NCBI GenBank assembly: GCA_001802655.1
Contig: MGZO01000051.1
Span: forward strand, 1-6,444
Source: Hydrogenophilales bacterium RIFOXYD1_FULL_62_11
Lineage (GTDB): Bacteria > Pseudomonadota > Gammaproteobacteria > Burkholderiales > Thiobacillaceae
Direction of reading: 5' to 3'
DNA length: 6,444 nucleotides
Every line of letters starts with the position of its first letter. The stretch's first letter is position 1. The notes under the pieces were generated by a model. That model was not told the origin of the DNA and did no database searches. It saw nothing but the letters and a program-made list of their open reading frames with translations. Positions 1-5,199 of this stretch are shown one piece after another. The position numbers and the translations under genes are program-made.

Positions 1-376
1 TGATCACCCCGTTTTGGCCTATTACCACCTGTGGCGCTTGGATAGAAAGACTGCCGGCAGGCGCCGTCTGCAGTTCGCCGAATATGCGGATCGACTGGCT
101 GGCGTTGAGCTGCAAAGTGTCGGTTGCCGTCAGGTTGCTGAAGCTCAGCGTCGAGCCTGCAGCCAACTCGAAGGTGGTGAAACGGAATACCGGCGTGCTG
201 GCGTCCAGCGTCATCGCACCGTTTACATAGAGCGCGCCCAGATCCACAGGGTCGCCTGGTACGGCCTGAGCCTGAACGGGCGCATCGGAGAATGTGGCCA
301 TGGCGGCTGGCGCCGTAAGCGGGAGCACGACAGAAATCATCGCGATCAGGCTGCGGCGTACGGTGGCGTGTTTCAT
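1..376 (-). CDS. Secreted protein of unknown function, N-terminal part only
   Basis: The gene starts at an ATG complementary to 374-376 and runs off the left edge after 125 codons, so its C-terminus and full length are unknown. An AGGA-type ribosome binding site lies about 7 nt before the start. Residues 1-27 form a clear Sec signal peptide: a basic start (MKHATVRR), a hydrophobic core of Ile, Val and Leu, then APAAMA with likely cleavage before TFSDAP. The mature part lacks Cys and is rich in Ser, Thr, Leu, Val and Gly. It has short alternating strands such as GSLSIQAPQVVIGQNGVI and TLSFSNLTATDTLQL, as seen in beta-helical or adhesin-like secreted proteins. It lies 63 bp downstream of the metallophosphoesterase gene on the same strand and may be co-transcribed with it. 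I do not recognise the family. A PEP-CTERM tail is possible given its neighbours, but that end is not in view. Confidence 0.75.
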   Translation of the reverse strand, partial: MKHATVRRSLIAMISVVLPLTAPAAMATFSDAPVQAQAVPGDPVDLGALYVNGAMTLDASTPVFRFTTFELAAGSTLSFSNLTATDTLQLNASQSIRIFGELQTAPAGSLSIQAPQVVIGQNGVI

Positions 377-403
377 GCGGCGTTCCTGTGTGAGGGGTCA
401 TGC

Positions 404-428
404 GGCCGCAGGCATTGCGCCTGCGGCC
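404..428 (-). other. Strong GC hairpin between the metallophosphoesterase gene and the next gene
   Basis: A perfect 10-bp inverted repeat (GGCCGCAGGC at 404-413 and its complement at 419-428) encloses a 5-nt loop. It begins 11 nt after the stop codon of the metallophosphoesterase gene. Minus-strand RNA would form a stable stem, but no U-run follows. It is therefore not a classical intrinsic terminator. It could attenuate transcription, protect the 3' end of the upstream message, or act with Rho. The structure is seen directly; its function is inferred. Confidence 0.6.
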
Positions 429-439
429 CGCTGCTGCGA

Positions 440-1477
440 TCAGCGTGCGAACAGATTCGCGCGGACGATGCGCGGCTCGACACGAAAGACGTTGGCGTCA
501 CGCGGGTTGACGAAGACCTCCACCCAATGCGCGTCCTGCGCGCCGAAGTTTTCCACCCGTGTGAGGTTTTCCACCCTGCCTTTGCCGGACGGCAGGATGG
601 GCGCGGTGTAAGGTTTGTCGAGGCGGAAGTAGTGGCTGTCGCCATGCGCCACCAGCACCGGTTTGCCGAAGGCGATGGCGTGCTGCGTGATGCGCTCGAT
701 CACCGCGTTGAAGCCCAGGCGCTGCTGATCGGCGGCGGGCAGGTCGAGATTCATGTTGGCCTGCATGGCGATCATCACGCCGGCGCTGCGACGCGCATTG
801 GCCTGGGCGAACACTTCGTCGATCCAGGCCAGCGCGGCGGCTTCGCGCGCGGCAACTTCAGCCACGCGGTCGGGGCGCGGAGACTCGTAGCTGTCGCTCG
901 GGTCGATCTGGTTCCAGGGGTCGAGGCCGTTGTTGCTGCCGACCACGTGCACGGTCGCCATCATGGCGCCGTTGAACGACCACATCATGTTTTCGACGTA
1001 GTCATCGAAGCCGGCCATGCGTGCCTGGGTACGCACCGGCATGCGGTGCTGGCCGCCGCTGAGGCCGGGAACGGGATAGTAGATTTCGCGGAATCTGGCG
1101 AGCCGCTCGGTCGGCACATAGCCGCCGTTGTTGGCGCGGTGGCAGTCGGTCCAGTCGTTGTCGCCGGGGGTGACGATGACGGCATCCTTGAGTTTCTGGA
1201 ACTGGTTGTAACGCTTCTGCAGAAGATCGTCGTCGCAGCGCTCGCTACCGGCCTTGACGTCGCCGGTGTGCAGCACCATGCGCACGCGCGGCGCGGCGTT
1301 GATGCTGTCGATCACGCGGTCGAACTTGGTTTCGATGGCCACGCCGTAGGGCACGTCGCCGATCAGGGCGAAGGACTGTTCCCGGGCAGAGTCATGATCA
1401 CGCTCCCGCTCGCCGGCAGCAGCGGGAAGGGCAAAACACAACGCGGCGGCCAGGCCGATGACTGAATACGTTTTCAT
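440..1477 (-). CDS. Secreted calcineurin-like metallophosphoesterase family protein
   Basis: A 345-residue protein. The start at 1477 is chosen because GAGGAA lies about 6 nt before it and a signal peptide follows immediately; an upstream in-frame start at 1612 would overlap the phoD-like gene. Residues 1-21 are a Sec signal peptide (MKTYSVIGLAAALCFALPAAA). Metal-site motifs appear in the order expected of metallophosphoesterases: ALIGDVPYG (D41), HTGDVKAG (D73), TPGDNDWTDC (D106, N107, D108), and near the end AHGDSHYF (H278, D280, H282). LTRVENFG and DAHWVEV follow in the C-terminal strand region. The motifs are divergent: the usual first-motif His is replaced (D-V-P), GNHD is GDND, and GHxH is HGDSH. 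Substrate is unknown; phosphomonoester or phosphodiester hydrolysis in the periplasm or outside the cell is inferred. It has no PEP-CTERM tail. Only 43 bp separates it from the phoD-like gene, so the two are probably one operon. Confidence 0.87.
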   Translation of the reverse strand: MKTYSVIGLAAALCFALPAAAGERERDHDSAREQSFALIGDVPYGVAIETKFDRVIDSINAAPRVRMVLHTGDVKAGSERCDDDLLQKRYNQFQKLKDAVIVTPGDNDWTDCHRANNGGYVPTERLARFREIYYPVPGLSGGQHRMPVRTQARMAGFDDYVENMMWSFNGAMMATVHVVGSNNGLDPWNQIDPSDSYESPRPDRVAEVAAREAAALAWIDEVFAQANARRSAGVMIAMQANMNLDLPAADQQRLGFNAVIERITQHAIAFGKPVLVAHGDSHYFRLDKPYTAPILPSGKGRVENLTRVENFGAQDAHWVEVFVNPRDANVFRVEPRIVRANLFAR

Positions 1478-1520
1478 GAGAAATTCCTCGGGGGTGATAA
1501 AAAATAAAAGGCGGAAAAAT

Positions 1521-3257
1521 TCAAAGACGGCGACGCGCAACCAGGCCGACCAGACCCAGGCCGGCCAGCAACATGGCCCAGGTTTCGGGCTCGGGCACGG
1601 CCGCCACGGCAAAGCGCGACACGATTTGCGGCGTGAGCGCGGTAATCAAATCCGGATTGGCGGTCAGCTCGTCGTAGCTGTAATCGGGGATGCCCCAGGT
1701 GGTCACGATCAACTCGCCGGTTGCAGCGTCGATCTCGAACTCGGTCCAGCCGTAGCTGTGGGTGGCGAGCGAATAATCGAGCTGGCCATAGCCGGGAACC
1801 GTCGGCATCAGGTTGGTGAACGGAATGCCGGAGCCTTCGAGTCCCAGCCCGCTGTAGCCCAGCGGCAAGATCTGCGCATCGACCAGCGACTTGATGAACT
1901 GGTCTTTCGCGAGGTCATTGGGCAGGCTGTTGTAGTAAGCAACCTGTTGCGCATTCAGCAGGCCGAGGCTCGCGGCGAGGTTGACCACGGTGGGGCCAAA
2001 CGGCTGCTCGAACGCCACCGCGCCGGTGCTGATTTCCCATGCGCCGCTTTCAATCTGGTTCACGCCGTCCGGCGAATAGGTCAGGTTGTTGACCAGCGTG
2101 CCGTGGATGTCGGCGGTGACGAACACCACATTGTCGATACCTTCATTCCTGATGTAGGACAAGAGCTCGGTACGTTCGCGCGCATAGCCTTCGTAACGGT
2201 CGCCGGCGGCGGCCAGCCCGAGGTTCTGCGTCGGCTCGGCAATGTGCAGAAACTTCCAGGTCACGCCGTCCTGCTGCGCCTGGCTGAGATCGGCCTTCAC
2301 CTGGTCGAGCTGGGTGCGGCCGAGCATGGTGCGGTCCTGCGTCGCCGACTTGGTCAGGAAACGTGCGGCGTCGGCCGGCGTGCCATTCCATGCGGCCAGC
2401 TCGGCATCGCGGAAGGAACGCGCATCGGTCAGGATCATCAGCGCGTCATCGCCAAACTGCTGCGCGCGGTAGAGATCGGGCTTGCCGTCGAAGCGGGTGT
2501 CGCCCGTGCCGGAATAGTTCGTGTCGGCAATCGGCATGTATTCACGGAACGCCTGCAGGCCGTCCTGATAGCGCTGGGTGTCGTTGTAATAGCCACTGCC
2601 GACTGGCGCGCCGCCGGCAAAATCGTTCACCACTTCGTGGTCGTCGATGCTGGCGAACACCGGTGTGCTGGCGCGCACGTCCTGCCAGGTGTTCATGTTG
2701 TAGCGGGTCGACAACACTTCGTTGTGGCGGTCGCGGTAGTCGGTGAGCGTGCTGGCGGTGGGCTGGGCCGGGCCGGAATAGCGCTCGGCGTAAATCGTGT
2801 CGCCATGCTTGACGAAGAAATCCAGATCACGCGAGGCGACGTTCTTGATCGCCGGGTACGGCGCCAGTTCGCCGCGCCAGTCGCCCGCCACGCCGAAGCG
2901 CAGGCCATTTTGCGTGCCCGCTGCGGCGGCCGTGCGGAAGCTGCCGTTGAAGCTCGACAAGGTGGAATCCGTCGCGCGGTAGTAATACTGCTGCCCGGCG
3001 GAGAGTCCGCTCACCAGACCCTTGACCGGCTGCATCGGATCGATCACGGCGGTATTGAAGGTATTGACGACATTCGTGAATGCCGCATCGGTCGCCACTT
3101 CAAAGTTGACCAGACCGGTCGTATCGCTACGCGCCCACAGCCAGGCGGAGCTTTGCGTGACGTCGCCCGACGCGACGCCGTTGGGCAGCGCAGCAAAAAC
3201 GGGAGAAGCCTGCATCAAAGCCAGCAGGGCAGTCAGTTTCAAGGGATGGGCAGTCAT
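1521..3257 (-). CDS. PhoD-type alkaline phosphatase/phosphodiesterase with PEP-CTERM tail
   Basis: A 578-residue exported enzyme. The start at 3257 has GGAG about 7 nt upstream and is followed by a signal peptide (residues 1-22, ending SPVFA). Residues 25-110 match the N-terminal Ig/Fn3-like PhoD domain (LPNGVASGD, SAWLWAR, GLSAGQQYYYR). The catalytic domain follows: FGVAGDWRG (D126), KHGDTIYAE (D153), ASIDDHEVVND (D205, D206, H207), DARSFRD (278-284), MLGRTQLDQVK (311-321), WKFLHIAEPTQN (H338) and FVTADIHGT (D383, H385). PhoD enzymes are known to hydrolyse phosphate mono- and diesters using metal ions (Ca/Fe in the structurally studied member). Residues 554-578 form a PEP-CTERM signal: VPEPETWAM, a hydrophobic helix, then ARRRL. 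This predicts handling by exosortase and delivery to the surface or EPS matrix. The gene has its own upstream region after a terminator and leads into the metallophosphoesterase gene 43 bp downstream. Confidence 0.93.
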   Translation of the reverse strand: MTAHPLKLTALLALMQASPVFAALPNGVASGDVTQSSAWLWARSDTTGLVNFEVATDAAFTNVVNTFNTAVIDPMQPVKGLVSGLSAGQQYYYRATDSTLSSFNGSFRTAAAAGTQNGLRFGVAGDWRGELAPYPAIKNVASRDLDFFVKHGDTIYAERYSGPAQPTASTLTDYRDRHNEVLSTRYNMNTWQDVRASTPVFASIDDHEVVNDFAGGAPVGSGYYNDTQRYQDGLQAFREYMPIADTNYSGTGDTRFDGKPDLYRAQQFGDDALMILTDARSFRDAELAAWNGTPADAARFLTKSATQDRTMLGRTQLDQVKADLSQAQQDGVTWKFLHIAEPTQNLGLAAAGDRYEGYARERTELLSYIRNEGIDNVVFVTADIHGTLVNNLTYSPDGVNQIESGAWEISTGAVAFEQPFGPTVVNLAASLGLLNAQQVAYYNSLPNDLAKDQFIKSLVDAQILPLGYSGLGLEGSGIPFTNLMPTVPGYGQLDYSLATHSYGWTEFEIDAATGELIVTTWGIPDYSYDELTANPDLITALTPQIVSRFAVAAVPEPETWAMLLAGLGLVGLVARRRL

Positions 3258-3303
3258 GACAAACTCCGCAAATTGTCGTTTTGATCGCACTAGCTTATCC
3301 CGC

Positions 3304-3358
3304 CAATGTTGTCGCTTCGTGTCGCCAGACTGCCGCCTGACTGAGCCGAATGCGCCAT
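3304..3358 (-). promoter_or_regulatory. Shared two-block upstream element, copy before the phoD-like gene
   Basis: Read on the minus strand, a 17-mer ATGGCGCATTCGGCTCA (3342-3358) is followed by 27 bp and then CGACAACATTG (3304-3314). Both blocks recur with identical spacing upstream of the EEP gene (4969-5023). An 8-nt TTTGATCG (plus strand, 3280-3287) also recurs beyond the second block, with slightly different spacing. The element lies between the terminator of the upstream gene and the phoD-like start, where the promoter must be. The 11-mer could overlap a -35 region (GCGACA here, TCGACA in the other copy), but no convincing -10 is seen. The identity is observed; a role as promoter or activator site is inferred. 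Confidence 0.65.
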
Positions 3359-3370
3359 AGCCGTCCTCCA

Positions 3371-3402
3371 CAAAACAAAACGGGCGACCCAAAGGCCGCC
3401 CG
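3371..3402 (-). terminator. Rho-independent terminator of the EEP gene
   Basis: Minus-strand RNA forms a 9-bp stem (CGGGCGGCC / GGTCGCCCG, one G-U pair) with a 4-nt loop, followed at once by TTTTGTTTTG. It begins 26 nt after the EEP stop codon. Stem, loop and T-run all fit an intrinsic terminator, so the phoD-like gene is probably transcribed from its own promoter in 3258-3370. Confidence 0.92.
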
Positions 3403-3428
3403 CTTCACTTGCTCTCACCGCTTGCTGC

Positions 3429-4865
3429 TTACCTGACCGACTTGCGACGCGCAGCCGCAAAGCCCACCAGCCCCAGTCCAGCCAGCAGCATGGCCCAGGT
3501 TTCGGCTTCGGGAACCGGTGCAATTTCAACATCTACCCACACCGCCTTGTGGTCGGAGCTGGGCAGGTTGGCGTACAGGTTCTGGTTGCGGAAGGTGCCG
3601 ACCAGATCAAACAGTTCGCCCGTGTTGTTGGTGTCGGTCTGATTGCTGTCGACCGGCCAGAACACCCCGCCGCCTTCGATGTTCATGTTGGCCGAGGGCA
3701 GCACGTAGTCGACGCGCAGATTGCCTGGCGCCGAATCGCTGAAGTCGGCCGTGTCGAATTTGGGGTCGCCGGCCTGGCTGGCGTTGGCCGTGCCGTTGTT
3801 GTGCGGATCGGTCGCGGCCTGTGTGCCGCCTGCCGATTCCGGCGTGAACTGCGTGTTGACGAGCGTGGCGTTGAGCAGCTGGTTGATGGCGCTGGCATAC
3901 GAATCGCCGTCGCTGGGGTCGGCGTTGTAGTCGCCGGCAATGACGAACCTGGCGTCTGCAGCCAGGCCGCCCGTACCGCCCTGATCGTCGTAGATATAGC
4001 CCGAGCCTTCGATGTAGTCCTTGAAAAAGCGGATTTCATCGTGGTTGCGCTTGCCGTTCTTGTCTTCCGCGCCATCAAAGGTAGGGGGCGTCGGGTGTGC
4101 GGTCAGGAAATGCACGTCCTGGCCGTCGATCTTCAGCGTGACGTCGACGTGATTCTTCGACGACAGGCGCAGCGCCTCCTGCTCTGCGGGGGAGTAGTAA
4201 TTCGCCAGATTGTTCGCGCCTGCGGTCGGATCATTGGTCAGCAGATTGTTCGGCATGTCTTTCCAGAGAAAATTCTGGAAGGTACGCACGCCCACAATTT
4301 CATACTTGGAGTAGATGGTGAAGCCATACTGGCCGGCGAAGTTGCCGAAGCCGTGGGCATCGTTGCCACCGCCAACCGCGCCGTTATTGTCCAGATCGAA
4401 TCCGCTGGCGAGTCCGGTATTGGTGGTGGGTGTGTAGCGGTAAGCGAAGTCGACCCCGCTGGTGGTGCCGCGCACGGCATTGCCATGGCTAGCCGACAGA
4501 TAGTTGTCCTGGAACAGCTTCGCCGCCTGGCTGGAATAGCCCGCAGCCGATGGCACGTTGCTGCTGCCCGCCATGCCGTTCTGGTCGTAGTCGAATTCAT
4601 TCACCAGCAACACGTCGGGATTGACCCGCTGGATGATCTCGGCGACGTTGTGCGCTTGCTGGATGCGGTTGGCGACCGTGGCACTGACGCCACCCGCCGC
4701 CAGCGGATTGGCCAGATCGGAAAGCAGATCGCCGCTGGCGTCGCGGTTGAGCGATGCGTTGAAGGTGGCGAAGCGCACGCTTTCGGCCTGCGCGCCGGCC
4801 GAAGCCGCCAGCGCGGCAAAAACGGCCATGGAAATCAGGGTGGTCTGGAACGGGGTTTTTGTCAT
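3429..4865 (-). CDS. Secreted endonuclease/exonuclease/phosphatase (EEP) family protein with PEP-CTERM tail
   Basis: A 478-residue exported protein. The start at 4865 is chosen for GTGGAG about 7 nt upstream and the signal peptide after it (residues 1-27, ending AGAQA before ESVRFATFN). EEP (DNase I-like) motifs are present in order: FATFNASL (N36), VLLVNEFDYD (E90), a DLDNNGAVGGGND acidic loop (157-169) likely to bind Ca2+, GQYGFTIYSKYEI, HFLTAHPTPP (H257), RNHDEIRFFKDY (273-284), FVIAGDYNADPSDGD (D312, N314), RVDYVLPS (D386) and SSDHKAVW (D438, H439). All expected catalytic residues are in place. The fold covers metal-dependent nucleases and phosphodiesterases. The substrate is not shown, but extracellular nucleic acid or a phosphodiester is plausible. 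Residues 451-478 are a PEP-CTERM signal of the PEA variant (VPEAETWAM, hydrophobic helix, ARRKSVR). The gene ends in its own terminator and shares an upstream element with the phoD-like gene. Confidence 0.92.
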   Translation of the reverse strand: MTKTPFQTTLISMAVFAALAASAGAQAESVRFATFNASLNRDASGDLLSDLANPLAAGGVSATVANRIQQAHNVAEIIQRVNPDVLLVNEFDYDQNGMAGSSNVPSAAGYSSQAAKLFQDNYLSASHGNAVRGTTSGVDFAYRYTPTTNTGLASGFDLDNNGAVGGGNDAHGFGNFAGQYGFTIYSKYEIVGVRTFQNFLWKDMPNNLLTNDPTAGANNLANYYSPAEQEALRLSSKNHVDVTLKIDGQDVHFLTAHPTPPTFDGAEDKNGKRNHDEIRFFKDYIEGSGYIYDDQGGTGGLAADARFVIAGDYNADPSDGDSYASAINQLLNATLVNTQFTPESAGGTQAATDPHNNGTANASQAGDPKFDTADFSDSAPGNLRVDYVLPSANMNIEGGGVFWPVDSNQTDTNNTGELFDLVGTFRNQNLYANLPSSDHKAVWVDVEIAPVPEAETWAMLLAGLGLVGFAAARRKSVR

Positions 4866-4946
4866 GATTTTCTCCACTGGGAAAATGGGTCTTGTGAATG
4901 GCAAGCGACTGCACGCTGCAGCACTCGCGGCTTTGCTGCTTTGATC

Positions 4947-4963
4947 GAGACTACTGAGACTAC
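4947..4963. repeat. Tandem direct repeat of GAGACTAC
   Basis: GAGACTAC occurs at 4947-4954 and again at 4956-4963, a period of 9 bp. It sits directly between the 11-mer block (4969-4979) and the TTTGATCG octamer (4940-4947) upstream of the EEP gene. The matching interval before the phoD-like gene has a different, 5-bp shorter sequence. It may be a regulator half-site pair, or a local duplication near the transcription start. Confidence 0.5.
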
Positions 4964-4968
4964 CGATG

Positions 4969-5023
4969 CAATGTTGTCGAAACATGTTTCCGGATGCGCG
5001 TTTCATTGAGCCGAATGCGCCAT
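4969..5023 (-). promoter_or_regulatory. Shared two-block upstream element, copy before the EEP gene
   Basis: On the minus strand the 17-mer ATGGCGCATTCGGCTCA (5007-5023) is followed after 27 bp by CGACAACATTG (4969-4979), identical in sequence and spacing to the copy before the phoD-like gene. Block centres are 41 bp apart, about four helical turns. Of the 27 spacer positions about 12 match. The start codon is 141 bp beyond the 17-mer here and 84 bp beyond it in the other copy. The conserved architecture is seen directly; regulation by one factor is inferred. Confidence 0.65.
4979..4990. promoter_or_regulatory. 12-bp perfect palindrome, candidate operator
   Basis: GAAACATGTTTC is its own reverse complement. 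It lies in the 27-bp spacer of the shared element upstream of the EEP gene, overlapping the last base of the 11-mer. It is absent from the copy before the phoD-like gene. Its form fits a binding site for a dimeric regulator, but no regulator is visible in the window. Confidence 0.4.
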
Positions 5024-5130
5024 GCCCGCAAGGCAAACGGCTGCCTGGCTCATCGCTACAGTGAGGATGGACGGCGCACAAAATGGCTTGAAAGTCCTGC
5101 ACGCAGGGAAGCGGCAGGGTGACACTTGCT

Positions 5131-5158
5131 TGCCCCAGCCACGTCAGCGGCCGGGGCA
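5131..5158 (-). terminator. Second hairpin downstream of the GDPD gene
   Basis: On the minus strand TGCCCCGGCC pairs with GGCTGGGGCA across an 8-nt loop. The stem is 10 bp including one G-U pair, which is a C-A mismatch on the plus strand, so it folds better in minus-strand RNA. It starts 41 nt after the GDPD stop. There is no U-run after it, so it may be a weak or Rho-assisted terminator or a 3'-end protecting structure. Confidence 0.5.
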
Positions 5159-5160
5159 CC

Positions 5161-5192
5161 ATTGCGCAACGCGCGGTCTGCTGTTGCGCAAT
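5161..5192 (-). terminator. First hairpin downstream of the GDPD gene
   Basis: A perfect 10-bp inverted repeat (ATTGCGCAAC at 5161-5170, GTTGCGCAAT at 5183-5192) with a 12-nt loop starts 7 nt after the GDPD stop codon. Each arm also contains the self-complementary octamer TTGCGCAA. No U-run follows. Together with the hairpin at 5131-5158 it most likely marks the 3' end of the GDPD transcript. Confidence 0.5.
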
Positions 5193-5199
5193 AGCGGGC

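Larger units (their letters stand above)
4866..5199. other. 334-bp intergenic region upstream of the EEP gene
   Basis: No gene is supported here. From the right it holds two hairpins just after the GDPD stop codon (5131-5192), about 100 bp with no recognised signal, the shared two-block element (4969-5023), a 12-bp palindrome (4979-4990), a 9-bp-period tandem repeat (4947-4963), and a leader ending in the EEP ribosome binding site. The EEP promoter should lie in the left half. No rRNA, tRNA or classical riboswitch was seen. Confidence 0.6.

Noticed and set aside
548..576. 18-bp-period repeat of GTTTTCCACCC inside the metallophosphoesterase gene
   Set aside because: It encodes RVENLTRVEN in frame; the second part belongs to a region that looks conserved in the family, so it is probably ordinary coding sequence.
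1485..1520. T-rich stretch between the phoD-like and metallophosphoesterase genes as a terminator
   Set aside because: Minus-strand T-runs are present, but no stem precedes them, and the 43-bp gap fits co-transcription better.
1478..1612. Upstream in-frame start for the metallophosphoesterase gene at 1612
   Set aside because: The extension would overlap the end of the phoD-like gene and bury the signal peptide; the start at 1477 has a good ribosome binding site.
3342..3358. Sigma-54 promoter in the shared 17-mer (TGGCGC then GGCT)
   Set aside because: The GG to GC spacing is 2 bp too short for a -24/-12 promoter, and the 11-mer region has no GG at the required distance from its TTGC.
4866..5162. 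Upstream in-frame start for the EEP gene at 5162
   Set aside because: It would add 99 residues of non-family sequence across the regulatory region; the ATG at 4865 has a ribosome binding site and a direct signal peptide.
4866..5199. Pho box upstream of the EEP gene
   Set aside because: No pair of CTGTCAT-like repeats with 11-bp period was found; a single GTGTCACCCTG stretch is too weak.
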